In this document: piece by piece, positions 33,117 through 43,091 of the stretch | How positions within the stretch are numbered: position 1 is the stretch's first letter | Layout: each line of letters starts with the position of its first letter | Assembly (NCBI GenBank): GCA_000421065.1 | Contig: ATWD01000001.1 | Span: 1,103,501 to 1,167,500 of the forward strand | Length of the DNA stretch: 64,000 bases | From: Acidobacteriaceae bacterium TAA 166 | GTDB lineage: Bacteria > Acidobacteriota > Terriglobia > Terriglobales > Acidobacteriaceae | Reading direction: 5' to 3' | Notes under the pieces: generated by a model | Seen by the model: the letters and a program-made list of their open reading frames with translations, nothing else | What the model was told of the DNA's origin: nothing | The model's database searches: none | Position numbers and translations under genes: made by a program

Positions 33117-34208
33117 TCAGTCGATCTCGCGCGTGACGTTCAGGAGCACGCCCACGCTCGCCAGCATGACGAAGAGCGAGGTTCCACCGAAGGAGATGAA
33201 GGGCAGCGTGATGCCCTTGGTCGGCAGGAGAGCCACGACGACGCTCATGTTGAAGAACGCCTGGATCAGCACGGTCGAGGTGATACCAAAGGCAAGGAAG
33301 CGAGCGAAGGGATCGGTCGAGAGATACGCCGTGCGCAGACCGCGATAGCCCAACGCGACGAAGAGCGCTATCACCAGCACGGCTCCGATCAGGCCCAGCT
33401 CCTCGCAGACATTGGCGAAGATGAAGTCAGTATGCGGCTCTGGAAGATAGAAGAGCTTCTGACGTCCTTCCATTAGCCCCAGGCCGTGAATACCGCCGGT
33501 TCCCACCGCAATCAACGACTGCAGGATATGGAAGCCGGTTCCGCGGGGGTCGGCCTCGGGATTCACGAAGGCCAGCATGCGCGCCCTGCGCCACGGCACG
33601 CGGAAGAGCATGTAATAAAGGACCGGTGAGGCGCACAGTGCCCCGATGCCGAGATATTTGACCTGCATCCCCGCGAGGTACAGCATCAGCGCCGTGACTG
33701 CGGCGCAGACGATGGCGGTGCCGAGATCAGGCTCCTTGAGGATGAGTCCGACGAAGAGCAGCGGTGGAAGCGCGGCTCGGACCACCGTCCCCTTCCAGTC
33801 GTCCATCTTGTGGATGCGGGTCTGCAGGAAGTAGGCGAGAAAGAGCACCAGCGTGGGCTTGGCCAGCTCCGACGGCTGAAAGCTCGCAAAGCCAAAGCGG
33901 AACCAGCGGTGCGTGTTGTGCGAGTCGCGCATCGCGAAGACGCCGATCAGCATCAGCATGGTCACGCCAAGCGCGGTGAAGACGAACTTCGAGTTGTTAT
34001 AGCGGCGATAGTCCACCTGCATGAACAGAACCAGGGCGATCAGTCCCGAGACCGCCCACATACCCTGGCGCAGCATGAAGTAGTAGGGAGTCCCGAAGGT
34101 GGCCTTGGCCATGACGGCCGACGCGGAGAAGACCGTCACCAGTCCGAACAGCACCAGCAACAGCACCACTCCGAAGAGCCACTTATCGACGCCAACCCGC
34201 TTCGCCAT
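33117..34208 (-). CDS. ftsW: Peptidoglycan glycosyltransferase FtsW (SEDS family)
   Basis: The 363-residue protein has about ten membrane segments and polymerises lipid II at the division septum together with FtsI. SEDS landmarks are visible: RWFRFGFASFQPSELAKPTLVLFLAYFL near the middle, the large extracellular loop with GTGGIHGLGLMEGRQKLFYLPEPHTDFIFA, and LLPTKGITLPFISFGGTS at the C-terminus. Context in the division cluster, next to murG and murD, supports FtsW rather than RodA. It is separated by 44 bp from murD and by 2 bp from murG, so it is surely co-transcribed. Confidence 0.95.
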   Translation of the reverse strand: MAKRVGVDKWLFGVVLLLVLFGLVTVFSASAVMAKATFGTPYYFMLRQGMWAVSGLIALVLFMQVDYRRYNNSKFVFTALGVTMLMLIGVFAMRDSHNTHRWFRFGFASFQPSELAKPTLVLFLAYFLQTRIHKMDDWKGTVVRAALPPLLFVGLILKEPDLGTAIVCAAVTALMLYLAGMQVKYLGIGALCASPVLYYMLFRVPWRRARMLAFVNPEADPRGTGFHILQSLIAVGTGGIHGLGLMEGRQKLFYLPEPHTDFIFANVCEELGLIGAVLVIALFVALGYRGLRTAYLSTDPFARFLAFGITSTVLIQAFFNMSVVVALLPTKGITLPFISFGGTSLFVMLASVGVLLNVTREID

Positions 34209-34252
34209 CTCGCTTCGCCTTCTCTGAAAACTAAACCAATCCTGGCCTGCCG

Positions 34253-35620
34253 CTAACCCAGCTCCTCGACGATCTGCCGGAAGACCCTGCCACGATGCTC
34301 GTAGCTCTCAAACTGATCGAAGCTGGAGCAGGCCGGCGCCAGCAGCACCACATCGCCGGCGGTGGCGGTTTCCCGGGCCTCTCGCACGGCGGCGTCGAGG
34401 GTTCCCGCTTCCACCATCTTCACGACTCCACCCAGCTCACGCTCAATCTTTTCGGCGGCCGAACCAATCGTATAAACAGCCTTGACCCGCTCGCGGAGAA
34501 GCGGAGCCATCGTAGTGTAGTCGGAGTCCTTGTCCTTGCCACCGAGGATCAGGTGAATGCCGCCCGGAAAGGCCGCGACCGCTTTCATCGCGGCATCCAC
34601 ATTGGTAGCCTTCGAGTCGTTGAAGTACTCGACGCCGTCGAATGAGCGAACGAACTCCAGCCGATGCTCGACCGCCTTGAAGCTCGCGACGGTGGCCCGG
34701 ATCGTCTCGGCTGGGACTCCGGCGAGCCGTGCCGCACAAACGGCAGCGAGAACGTTCTCGACGTTGTGGGAACCCTTGAGAGGAATCTCCGCGACCGGAA
34801 GGATGGGCTCGGCCTTGCCTCCCTCGCGCGGAAGAAAGACCACGCTCTCGCCATGAACGAAGGTCCCTTGCTTGATGGGCCTGCGTGAGGAAAACCAGAA
34901 GATCTGCGCCTTCGTCTTGGCCGCCACCATCTGGGTCGGCTTGTCCTCTGCGTTCAGGATCAAAAAGTCGTCCGCCTGCTGGCGCTCGGTGATGCGCGCC
35001 TTCATCGCAGCGTAGTTCTCAAAGCTGCCGTGGCGATCCAGATGATCGGGAGTGATATTGAGCACCACCGCGATCCAGGGACGGAGCTGCTCGATCGTCT
35101 CCAGCTGGAAGCTCGACACCTCGAGCACGTTTAGGGTCTCGTCCGTGCTCTCCGGGATCAGGTCGATCACAGGCCTGCCGATGTTGCCGCCTACCAGCGT
35201 CGGGGCCCCGCTCTCGGAGAGAATCTTCCCCAGCAGCGTAGTGGTGGTCGTCTTGCCGTTCGATCCGGTAACTGCGACGATCCGCCCCTTGAGGAAGCGG
35301 CTCGCCAGCTCCAGCTCTCCAATCACCGGCACGCCGTAGCCGATCACCTGCTTGACCTCCGGCGTATCCAGAGGAACTCCTGGCGAGATGACGATCAGAT
35401 CCTGGCGACGGAAGGTGAGCAGGCCGTGGCCTCCGCTCTCGACCATGATGCCCGCATCGAGCAACGCGGGGATCTCCTTGGCCAGCGCGACCGCGCTACG
35501 GGCATCGCTCACCGTCACCCGCGCTCCCTGCCGGCGCAGAAACATCGCGGCCGCGATGCCCGACTTGCCCAATCCCACTACCAACACCCGCTTGTTCTTC
35601 AGCTCCATCGCCATCCTCAT
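34253..35620 (-). CDS. murD: UDP-MurNAc-L-alanine:D-glutamate ligase
   Basis: About 455 residues. The ATG at 35620 overlaps the mraY stop (ATGA) and suggests translational coupling; ATGs at 35614 and 35608 are near alternatives, and the frame open to 35704 is inside mraY. The motifs are [10 protein letters not shown] (Rossmann-like N-domain), [15 protein letters not shown] (ATP P-loop), [21 protein letters not shown] and a C-terminal [19 protein letters not shown], all diagnostic for MurD. It adds D-glutamate in the cytoplasmic phase of peptidoglycan synthesis. Confidence 0.96.
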   Translation of the reverse strand: MRMAMELKNKRVLVVGLGKSGIAAAMFLRRQGARVTVSDARSAVALAKEIPALLDAGIMVESGGHGLLTFRRQDLIVISPGVPLDTPEVKQVIGYGVPVIGELELASRFLKGRIVAVTGSNGKTTTTTLLGKILSESGAPTLVGGNIGRPVIDLIPESTDETLNVLEVSSFQLETIEQLRPWIAVVLNITPDHLDRHGSFENYAAMKARITERQQADDFLILNAEDKPTQMVAAKTKAQIFWFSSRRPIKQGTFVHGESVVFLPREGGKAEPILPVAEIPLKGSHNVENVLAAVCAARLAGVPAETIRATVASFKAVEHRLEFVRSFDGVEYFNDSKATNVDAAMKAVAAFPGGIHLILGGKDKDSDYTTMAPLLRERVKAVYTIGSAAEKIERELGGVVKMVEAGTLDAAVREARETATAGDVVLLAPACSSFDQFESYEHRGRVFRQIVEELG

Positions 35621-36753
35621 CGCAGCTTCAAAGTCGTCAGCGCCAGCAGCGCAAAGATCAGCGCCAGAATCCAGAACCTCGCAATCACCTTCGACTCGGA
35701 CCATCCCAACAGCTCGAAGTGATGATGCAGCGGGGCCATCTTGAAGATGCGCTTTCCATTGCGAAGTTTATAGCTTCCCACCTGCAACATCACACTCAGC
35801 GCCTCCAGAATAAAGACGCCACCGATGAAGGGCAGCAGAAGCTCCTGCTTGATCGCCACCGCAACGGTCCCGATGGCGCCTCCCAGCGCGAGACTGCCGA
35901 CGTCGCCCATGAAGATCTCCGCCGGATGAGCGTTGTACCAGAGAAAGCCGATGCTCCCCCCCACCATGGCCCCGCAGAAGATCGTCAGCTCGCTCACCAG
36001 AGGCATTCGCTGCAGCTCCAGGTAGTCCGCGAAGACGACGTGGCCGCTCACGTAGGTCAGCACCGTCAGGGCCCCTGCCGCGATGATCGTGCATCCGATG
36101 GCAAGTCCATCGAGTCCGTCGGTCAGGTTCACCGCATTGCTCGAGCCCGCGATCACAAGCATCACGAAGACCACAAAGGGCACGAAGGCCAGCCAGTGCA
36201 TATGTGGGATATGCCCCAGGAACTCCCACACCAGGTCGGGCCGAAAACGCTTGAGGAATGGGAACAACAGATGCGTGGAGTAGTTCCCATGCTCCTGCAT
36301 GACCAGCAACGCCACCGCGACCGCGCCGCTGGCAAGCAGCTGCAGGCCGAGCTTCGCACGCGCCGTCAGGCCCAAATTCCTGCGATGCACCACCTTGATG
36401 TAGTCATCGGCAAAGCCGATCGCCCCGAAGGCAAGCGTCGAGAGCATCACCAGCCATACGAAGGGGTTCGAGAGATCGGACCAGAGCAGCGTAGGGACCA
36501 GGATGGAGATGCAGATCAGCACTCCTCCCATCGTCGGGGTGCCGCTCTTCTTCTGATGCGACTGCGGTCCCTCTTCGCGAATGTACTGGCCGATCTGAAA
36601 CTCGCGCAAACGATCAATAACATACGGGCCGATCAGAAGACCGATCAGCAGCGCCGTCAGGCTGGCAAAGACCGTGCGAAAGGTGAGGTAACGAAAGATG
36701 CGAAAGAGGCGAAAGTAGGGGAAGAGCTTCTGATACAGCAGCCAATAGAGCAA
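35617..36753 (-). CDS. mraY: Phospho-N-acetylmuramoyl-pentapeptide transferase
   Basis: The 378-residue membrane enzyme transfers phospho-MurNAc-pentapeptide to undecaprenyl phosphate to give lipid I. Catalytic residues are in [16 protein letters not shown] (Asp-Asp), [10 protein letters not shown] and [12 protein letters not shown], with [13 protein letters not shown] near the end, and about ten membrane segments. The N-terminus [14 protein letters not shown] is typical. Upstream lies a 296-bp gap to murF filled by repeat copy H, so mraY may depend on readthrough of a long hairpin or on its own promoter. Confidence 0.97.
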   Translation of the reverse strand: MLYWLLYQKLFPYFRLFRIFRYLTFRTVFASLTALLIGLLIGPYVIDRLREFQIGQYIREEGPQSHQKKSGTPTMGGVLICISILVPTLLWSDLSNPFVWLVMLSTLAFGAIGFADDYIKVVHRRNLGLTARAKLGLQLLASGAVAVALLVMQEHGNYSTHLLFPFLKRFRPDLVWEFLGHIPHMHWLAFVPFVVFVMLVIAGSSNAVNLTDGLDGLAIGCTIIAAGALTVLTYVSGHVVFADYLELQRMPLVSELTIFCGAMVGGSIGFLWYNAHPAEIFMGDVGSLALGGAIGTVAVAIKQELLLPFIGGVFILEALSVMLQVGSYKLRNGKRIFKMAPLHHHFELLGWSESKVIARFWILALIFALLALTTLKLR

Positions 36754-36853
36754 ACCGTCCGCCTTTGGAGTGAACTGGAAGTATCTTAACAGGCAGTCTG
36801 CGCGGCACTGCGAAGGATTTCCACCAGCGAACCAAACTCCACTCCCTACATCA

Positions 36854-37041
36854 GGCGCTGCCGCGCGGGCCCACTGCGCGTGGGGCGGTCACTTCGTGAC
36901 GCGTATATCGCCTTCGGCACGGGCCTCCCGCTGGTCGGCGCAAAGATTTATGCAGGCGACCAACGGGAGCCCACCCCGAAGGGAGTACACGCGTCATGAA
37001 GTGACCGCTCCATGCGCAGAGGGCCCGGCCGGCAGGCCATC
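36854..37041. repeat. Dispersed palindromic element (copy H) inside the division cluster
   Basis: A 188-bp copy between murF and mraY. The left terminus is GGCGCTGCCGCGCGGGCCC and the right GGGCCCGGCCGGCAGGCC. The arms pair along almost the whole element. It ends 8 bp from the murF stop. The remaining 100 bp before mraY (36754-36853) show no gene. Confidence 0.9.
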
Positions 37042-37049
37042 GTCTCTCC

Positions 37050-38429
37050 CTAATCCTTCAAGCTCTCGAGAGCCTTTTCCAACCGCACCCCACGCGAGGC
37101 CTTCAACAAAACGATGTCGCCCTCGCGAAGATTCACCCGCATCCACTTGCCCGCCTCTTCAGGAGTATCGAGAAAGATCGCCTCTCCGCCCGCACGCTGG
37201 GCTCCATTCACCAGCGCCCGCGCAGATCCCCGCACTCCCACAATCATTGAGACGCGCCGTTCGGCCATCCTCTGACCGCAAGCCTCATGCATCGCGAACG
37301 CTCCCGACCCCAGCTCCAGCATCTCGCCCGCGATCACGATATGACGTCCACCCGGCATCGCCATCAGCGCATCCACCATCGCATCCAGGGCGCGCGGGTT
37401 GGAATTATAGGAGTCATTAATCAGCGTCGCTCCACGCCACCGAAGCACCTCGCCCCGCTTGTCCGCAGGCGCAAGATCCTGGATAGCAACCGCACACTCC
37501 TGGAGTGGAATTCCGCTCTTCAGGCCCGCGGCAATTGCTGCCAGAGCGTTTAAAACGTTATGCCTGCCCAGCAATTTAAGATGAACCGGCGCGCTCTCCT
37601 GCTGCGCGATGACGGTAAACCGAACCCCGTCGATCCCTGCCTCTTCCACATCCTCGGCGCGAACCGCAGCCTCTTCCTGAATGCCGTACAGAACGGATCG
37701 ATCCCCCATGCCTCGGCCAAACGCACGCACATACGGATCATCCCCATTCAGGATCGCAAGGCCGTTCTCAGGCAGAGCCTCCACCAGCTCATACTTCGCG
37801 CGAGCTATTCCCTCCAGGCCATCGGGAAAGAACTCAATATGCACCGGCGCGACGTTCGAGACGACGGCCCAGTTCGGCTCGGCGATTCTGGCCAGCGCGG
37901 CGATCTCCCCCGCATGATTCATGCCCATCTCGATGACCGCAACCTCGTGCTCCCGCTCCAGCCGTAACAGTTGAAGAGGAACTCCGAAAGCATTGTTGAG
38001 GTTGCCGGCGGACTTCAGCACCCTGAACCGCGTTCCCAGCACCTGCGCGACCGCTTCCTTGGTCGTCGTCTTGCCCGCCGATCCGGTAACGCCGATCACG
38101 CGTCCTCCCCACTCGCGTCGCACAGCGTTTGCCAGCCTTTGCAGCGCGCCCAGCACGCAGTCTTCACACTCGGATACACGCAGTAACCTGATCTCATCGA
38201 CGTTCGCCGGAATCAACCAGGCATTGCTAACCACGGCCGCTACGGCTCCATCTGCGAGCGCAGAGGCTACGAACTCGTGCCCATCGAAGCGCTCGCCCTT
38301 CACCGCGAAGAAGAGATCGCCCGCGCCGATGGTTCGCGAGTCGATCGAGTAGCCCATCGCCTCAGCCTCGTTGTCGAAGACACCCTCGGCGTGAATCCAG
38401 TCCGCAATCTGCCCCAGCTTAAGCTTCAT
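37050..38429 (-). CDS. murF: UDP-MurNAc-tripeptide:D-Ala-D-Ala ligase
   Basis: The 459-residue ligase adds D-Ala-D-Ala to the UDP-MurNAc tripeptide. The ATP loop is GVTGSAGKTTTKEAVAQ, followed by the family motifs GNLNNAFGVPLQLL, IEMGMNHAGEIA and LINDSYNSNPRAL. The start codon overlaps the murE stop (ATGA at 38426-38429), showing coupling with murE. The C-terminus meets repeat copy H. Confidence 0.96.
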   Translation of the reverse strand: MKLKLGQIADWIHAEGVFDNEAEAMGYSIDSRTIGAGDLFFAVKGERFDGHEFVASALADGAVAAVVSNAWLIPANVDEIRLLRVSECEDCVLGALQRLANAVRREWGGRVIGVTGSAGKTTTKEAVAQVLGTRFRVLKSAGNLNNAFGVPLQLLRLEREHEVAVIEMGMNHAGEIAALARIAEPNWAVVSNVAPVHIEFFPDGLEGIARAKYELVEALPENGLAILNGDDPYVRAFGRGMGDRSVLYGIQEEAAVRAEDVEEAGIDGVRFTVIAQQESAPVHLKLLGRHNVLNALAAIAAGLKSGIPLQECAVAIQDLAPADKRGEVLRWRGATLINDSYNSNPRALDAMVDALMAMPGGRHIVIAGEMLELGSGAFAMHEACGQRMAERRVSMIVGVRGSARALVNGAQRAGGEAIFLDTPEEAGKWMRVNLREGDIVLLKASRGVRLEKALESLKD

Positions 38430-39916
38430 CCCTCTCCTCGTAAAAAGCCCGCGGCAACGGCCACATCATCGAAGGGAACCGTACCGTCTTTCAGAATCTG
38501 CACCTTCTCGTGTCCTTTGCCCGCGATCAGAACAATGTCGCCCTCATGTGCGGATTCAATCGCGATCCCAATCGCCGTGGCGCGGTCTTCCTCCACGATG
38601 CAAGGCGTGCCGGCCTCCTTCACCCCCACCAGAGCTTCGGCAAGAATCGTCACAGGGTCTTCGCTGCGAGGATTATCGCTGGTCAGGATCACCAGATCGC
38701 TTCCCTCACCCGCCGCACGTCCCATGCGCGGACGCTTGGTGCGATCACGATCCCCGCCGCAACCGAAGAGCGTGATCACGCGCCCGCCGCGCTCCTTCAC
38801 CAGCTCACGCGCCAGCGCAATCAGGTTTCTCAGAGCATCGTCCGTGTGTGCGTAATCGACGACGACCGTGACGCCATTGCGGGAAGGGACGACCTCAAAT
38901 CGTCCCGGAACCTGAGCGCCGCGATCGGCTGCCGTCCGAATCTCCTCGAGCGAAAGCCCGCGCGCCCACGCTGCGGCCGAGGCGGCCAGAAGGTTATAGA
39001 CATTCACGCGGCCCGTCAGCGGGGAGCGCATCTCCACATCATCGCCTGGGGTCTTCATCACAAAGCTCGTCTCACCGGCACGCATCCGGACGCCTTCGGC
39101 ACGGAAGTCCGCCGCATCGCCGAAGCCGTACCGAATCAGCCCGGAACGATCCATCCCCGCAGCCAGCCTCTGCCCATAGGGATCGTCGGTATTCACCACA
39201 GCCACGCGAGGGGGAGGTGTACCCACGCCTTCGAACAGGCGCACCTTAGCGGCAAAATAACTCTCCATGGTGCCGTGGTAGTCCAGGTGATCCTGCGTGA
39301 GATTGGTGAAGATCGCAACATCGACCGGCATCCGCCATACTCGTTCCTGTTCGAGGGCGTGGCTCGACATCTCCATGACCACTTCGGTCGCTCCTGCCTT
39401 GACCCCATCGGCGAAGAGCGCAAGGACATCCCGCGACTCCGGCGTCGTGTGTGGAGACTCCCTCACCTCACCGGCAACATGAGTCTCAATCGTTCCAATC
39501 AGCACCGAACGGCGGCCAACGCTGTTCAGCATGGCCTCGAGGAGGAAAGCAGTCGTCGTTTTTCCGTTGGTGCCGGTCACGCCACTCAACGCGAGGTGCC
39601 GCTGCGGCTCGCCAAAGACGGCCGCACTCGCCTCGGCCAGGGCACGCCTTCCGTGCTCCACCAACGCAACCGCGATCTTTGCTCCTTCGCCCGAAAGCCG
39701 TTCGTAGGTCTCCGGCGAATCCGTCGCAACAGCAACCGCCCCCTTCGCAATCGCCGCATCTACAAAGCGGTTGCCATCCGCGACACCACCGCGCATCGCG
39801 ACGAAGAGATCGCCGGGCTGCACCTTGCGCGAGTCGTATTGGACACCACGGAATTCGGCCTCCGACAAAACGGAGCGAGCCGTTTCGACCTCGCGAAGAA
39901 GATCGTTCCATCTCAT
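38426..39916 (-). CDS. murE: UDP-MurNAc-L-Ala-D-Glu:meso-diaminopimelate ligase
   Basis: About 496 residues from the ATG at 39916 (MRWNDLLREVETA); a TTG at 39949 in frame is an alternative closer to ftsI. The P-loop is GVTGTNGKTTTAFLLEAM. The motif SDNPRSEDP contains the DNPR signature that by family knowledge selects meso-diaminopimelate rather than lysine, matching a Gram-negative wall. The Mur-ligase lysine region (the YDSRKVQPGDLFVAM N-domain) and C-terminal GKGHEK are also present. It lies 45 bp after ftsI and overlaps murF. Confidence 0.96.
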   Translation of the reverse strand: MRWNDLLREVETARSVLSEAEFRGVQYDSRKVQPGDLFVAMRGGVADGNRFVDAAIAKGAVAVATDSPETYERLSGEGAKIAVALVEHGRRALAEASAAVFGEPQRHLALSGVTGTNGKTTTAFLLEAMLNSVGRRSVLIGTIETHVAGEVRESPHTTPESRDVLALFADGVKAGATEVVMEMSSHALEQERVWRMPVDVAIFTNLTQDHLDYHGTMESYFAAKVRLFEGVGTPPPRVAVVNTDDPYGQRLAAGMDRSGLIRYGFGDAADFRAEGVRMRAGETSFVMKTPGDDVEMRSPLTGRVNVYNLLAASAAAWARGLSLEEIRTAADRGAQVPGRFEVVPSRNGVTVVVDYAHTDDALRNLIALARELVKERGGRVITLFGCGGDRDRTKRPRMGRAAGEGSDLVILTSDNPRSEDPVTILAEALVGVKEAGTPCIVEEDRATAIGIAIESAHEGDIVLIAGKGHEKVQILKDGTVPFDDVAVAAGFLRGEG

Positions 39917-39961
39917 AGCTTGAATTCTATTCGGCTTCGAACGAGCCAAAGCCGATTGGCT

Positions 39962-42322
39962 CTATCGTGTGAACCGCACGACGATCTCCGTTCCCGCGGG
40001 AACCATGGTTCCGGGCGTCGGGGCCTGATCGCGCGCAAGTCCGCTCCCGACCGGCTGGACGCGAAGTCCGACCTGCCCTGCCTTCTCGACCACCGTACGC
40101 AACGAGCCGCCTTCGAACGAAGGCACCGCGACCCGATGCGAGGCGTCCACAACGATGCCGCCATCCCCCCTGGATTGAACCGCCGGAACGATCTTAGGCG
40201 ACGAGATCGAAGCGCTCTCGTCGCCGGAGCCATTCTTTGTGCCCGAGTGGAACGCCGCAAGCATCTTCGGCGGAAGCATGTTCACGGGGCGCGAACCCTT
40301 CTCTTGCGCCAGATCCTTTGGCTTTGCGAGACTATCCGCCTTCGCCGTGTTTACGGGCTCATCCTCCGCCGTTGTCGCACCTGCCGGCGTCGTGCCGTTC
40401 GCAGCCTGGCGCAGAGGATCGTCCGCAGGAAGGCTATTAATATCGGCAAACATCTCGTTGAGGTTCGCTCCGTTGTCCTCGGAATCCTCTTCCACCGGTT
40501 CGGCCTTCGCCAGCATCATCTGCTGTTTGGTCTTGAGCGGCTGATCGTGAGGAACCCCGAGATACTCGAGCACCTCCTGTGCTACCTCCGCGAAGACCGG
40601 AGCGCTGGTCTCGGCTCCATAACGCGTGCCGACGGTGGGCGTATCGATGATGACCGCAACTGAGATCGCCGGGTTACTCACAGGCGCAAATCCCGCAAAG
40701 CTGGCCACCAGCTTCGTATGGGAATACGTATGGGTAGCAGGATCGATCTTCTGCGCCGTGCCGGTCTTTCCTCCAGCACTGTATCCATTCAACGCCGCCT
40801 TTCTGCCCGTTCCTTCGGTGACGATGCTCTGCATCATGCTGCGCATCTTGGCCGAGGTGATCTCCCGGATCACGCGATGTGCTCCATCCGGAAGGGGATC
40901 TGGAAGCTGGTTCGCAGGACGGAAGGAGATTGGCTTCAGGCGAGGGTCGCCTTTCATCTCATCGGTGGAATTCAATAGAACGTGCGGCGGCATATACACA
41001 CCCCCGTTGGCGATCGTGCTGACCATCGTCACCAGCTGGACCGGCGTCACGCCGATCTCCTGACCAATGGCAAGGGACAGGATGCTGGTTGCGTCCCACT
41101 TGGTAGGCTTGCGCAGCAGGCCGCGCGTCTCGCTGGGAAGCTCGATCCCCGAGCGATCGCCAAACCCGAATGCCCGGATGTAGTCGTAGAACTTCTGATT
41201 GCCCAGTTTGAGCGCCATCTTCGCCGCGCCCACATCGCTTGAACGCTCCAACGCATATTGCACCGTCACTCGTCCAAGGTGACCGTCAGACTTGTCATCA
41301 TGCAGCGTGCGCCCATACATCGTCAGGGCTCCGCCTTGGCAGTCCACAATATCCGTCGGCTGTACCCCAGCAGCGTCCAGCGCTGCCGAGTACGTCAACA
41401 GCTTGAAGGTCGAGCCCGGCTCATAGACGTCGCTCACCGCAAGGTTCTTGAGAACACTCGCGTCCATATGGCGCTGATCGTTCGGATTGAAGCGCGGCGA
41501 GATCGCGAGCGCGAGGATCTGGCCGGTGTGCGGATCCTGCACCACCACCGTGCCGTGCGCCGCCTTCATCTTCTCCATCTGGGCATCGAGCGCGCGTTCG
41601 GCGATGTACTGAATGTTGGAATCGATGGCGAGCACAAGATTCTCTCCCGGCAACGGCTGGCTCTCCTCCGAGCCCAGCACATGGCGCTTCGCATCGACCG
41701 CCGTCATCACATGTCCCGGCGTGCCGTGCATCTCATCATCGAATTGACGCTCCAGGCCACCGAGCCCCGTGTCGTCCGTGCCCACATAACCCAGCACCTG
41801 CGCGGCAAGATCGTTGCTCGGATAAAAACGTTTGAACTCCTTCTGAAAGTAGACGCCCTTCAGATTCAGCTCGCGGACACGCGTCGCCGTCTCCGCATCC
41901 ACCCTCCTCGCTACCCAGGCGAAATTGCGCGACGCATTGAAACGCGCCAGCATCTGGTGTTCGGAGGTGAAGTTATCGTGCGAATCTTTGTGCGCGATCT
42001 GCGCCAGGATCTCCGCCGTCGATGCGCGATTCTCCCCCAGCTCGCTTGGCACCGCATAGACGCTGTCGACCAGCACCGTCATCGCCATCTCTTTCAGGTT
42101 GCGGTCGTACAGAACGCCGCGCCTGGGAGCCACCTCGAAGGTCCTCTGCTGCTGCCGCGCCGCGCGTTCTACAAAGTCGCCGTGCCGGACCACCTGCAGC
42201 CACACCAGCCGCATGCCTAACGCCGCAGTCCAGAAGATAAAAAACAGCGCCACGTAGACGAACCGAATTCTCCGGATGGGAGCGGTCAACGTCTGCCGTG
42301 GCGCCTGATTCATGTTCTTCAA
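39962..42322 (-). CDS. ftsI: Division transpeptidase (class B PBP) with C-terminal PASTA domain
   Basis: The 786-residue protein is anchored by one N-terminal membrane segment (about 22-42). A PBP dimer domain is followed by the transpeptidase with active-site S304TFK, SSD at 361-363 where SxN is commonest, and KTGTAQ. A long low-complexity linker (Glu/Asp/Asn- then Pro/Ala-rich, about 590-715) leads to a C-terminal PASTA domain (about 720-786: VAVPSFEGGSLRTVVEKAG). PASTA on FtsI is usual in Gram-positives and occurs in several Gram-negative phyla, but not in E. coli. It cross-links septal peptidoglycan with FtsW. Confidence 0.95.
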   Translation of the reverse strand: MKNMNQAPRQTLTAPIRRIRFVYVALFFIFWTAALGMRLVWLQVVRHGDFVERAARQQQRTFEVAPRRGVLYDRNLKEMAMTVLVDSVYAVPSELGENRASTAEILAQIAHKDSHDNFTSEHQMLARFNASRNFAWVARRVDAETATRVRELNLKGVYFQKEFKRFYPSNDLAAQVLGYVGTDDTGLGGLERQFDDEMHGTPGHVMTAVDAKRHVLGSEESQPLPGENLVLAIDSNIQYIAERALDAQMEKMKAAHGTVVVQDPHTGQILALAISPRFNPNDQRHMDASVLKNLAVSDVYEPGSTFKLLTYSAALDAAGVQPTDIVDCQGGALTMYGRTLHDDKSDGHLGRVTVQYALERSSDVGAAKMALKLGNQKFYDYIRAFGFGDRSGIELPSETRGLLRKPTKWDATSILSLAIGQEIGVTPVQLVTMVSTIANGGVYMPPHVLLNSTDEMKGDPRLKPISFRPANQLPDPLPDGAHRVIREITSAKMRSMMQSIVTEGTGRKAALNGYSAGGKTGTAQKIDPATHTYSHTKLVASFAGFAPVSNPAISVAVIIDTPTVGTRYGAETSAPVFAEVAQEVLEYLGVPHDQPLKTKQQMMLAKAEPVEEDSEDNGANLNEMFADINSLPADDPLRQAANGTTPAGATTAEDEPVNTAKADSLAKPKDLAQEKGSRPVNMLPPKMLAAFHSGTKNGSGDESASISSPKIVPAVQSRGDGGIVVDASHRVAVPSFEGGSLRTVVEKAGQVGLRVQPVGSGLARDQAPTPGTMVPAGTEIVVRFTR

Positions 42323-42375
42323 TCCTGATTTGAATATTTTCTGTTACAAATTCTCCCGCGCCCTGAGGAGAAGAC

Positions 42376-42906
42376 CTACCGCACAGCGATCGCGGGAGCC
42401 TTGACCTCGGCCCATACCGGACCGTTCTGTTCGACGCTGCCGTCCGGACGAACCACCTGGCCGGGCTGAGGAGCATCGAGTCCCATCTGCTTGGCCATCT
42501 TATCGATCCGCTCCGGATCCGTGAGCTGCGCCTCGGTCAGCCGCAGCTGACGATTCTGCTCCCGCAGCTGCTCTACCTGCTGCTTCTGAGCCTCCACACG
42601 ATAGCCGATCTCGATGGCCATGAAGTGCTGCCAGACGTACACCATCACCAGCACAAACAGCATGCTCATCACGACGGAGAACTGACGCATCTCGCGACGG
42701 CGTTCCGGGTCATCGGCCTTCACCAGACGCGTGTTGTCGATGTGCTTGGCAAAGAAGACCTCCGGCGTCGGCCCCCGACGAGCCTTGCGCTGCGTCTCGA
42801 AGAGCGCACGGTTTCGCTCTGCCAGCGACTCGGTGCGACGCTGCGACCTTGACGCTGCCGCGCCCATCATCTCAATCTCGTGTCCTGCCATCACCGACGC
42901 TGCCAT
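42376..42906 (-). CDS. ftsL: FtsL-like cell division protein
   Basis: About 176 residues from the ATG at 42906 (MAASVMAGHEIEMM), with AGAGG at the right spacing; the frame is open to 43059 but that part looks non-coding. A basic cytoplasmic region of about 75 residues precedes one membrane span (FSVVMSMLFVLVMVYVW). A coiled coil follows (YRVEAQKQQVEQLREQNRQLRLTEAQL) with the DPERIDKMAKQMGLDAP motif seen in FtsL/DivIC proteins. The position between rsmH and ftsI is exactly that of ftsL. The sequence family itself diverges strongly, so the name rests on topology and context. Confidence 0.8.
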   Translation of the reverse strand: MAASVMAGHEIEMMGAAASRSQRRTESLAERNRALFETQRKARRGPTPEVFFAKHIDNTRLVKADDPERRREMRQFSVVMSMLFVLVMVYVWQHFMAIEIGYRVEAQKQQVEQLREQNRQLRLTEAQLTDPERIDKMAKQMGLDAPQPGQVVRPDGSVEQNGPVWAEVKAPAIAVR

Positions 42907-42958
42907 CGCACACCTCTCGCTTCTTCTCTCTCGCCTGCTGCACTCCTCAAAACGAAAC

Positions 42959-43042
42959 CGGACCGGGGTCGTTATTCGAGGAAGGGACTTTTTGTTACGG
43001 GTTGTCTTTCGCCTGAAAGCACGGTGGGACAACCCCGGTCCG
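42959..43042 (-). promoter_or_regulatory. Structured leader candidate between rsmH and ftsL with alternative pairings
   Basis: CGGACCGGGGT at one end and ACCCCGGTCCG at the other pair perfectly over 11 bp across a 62-nt loop. On the minus-strand transcript the first arm continues as GGGGTTGTC, which can instead pair with GACAACCC inside the loop, next to a small CTTTC-AGGC-GAAAG hairpin. The two pairings share bases and exclude each other. The ftsL-like start is 53 nt downstream. Confidence 0.4.
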
Positions 43043-43091
43043 ATCACTTGTCTCCACAAACATCAACCGTCTAGAACCAAGTACGACAAAA

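Noticed and set aside
38510..40663. A 717-codon open frame on the plus strand opposite murE and ftsI
   Set aside because: Arg/His-rich, no recognisable domain, and wholly antisense to two clearly conserved genes; an effect of high GC content.
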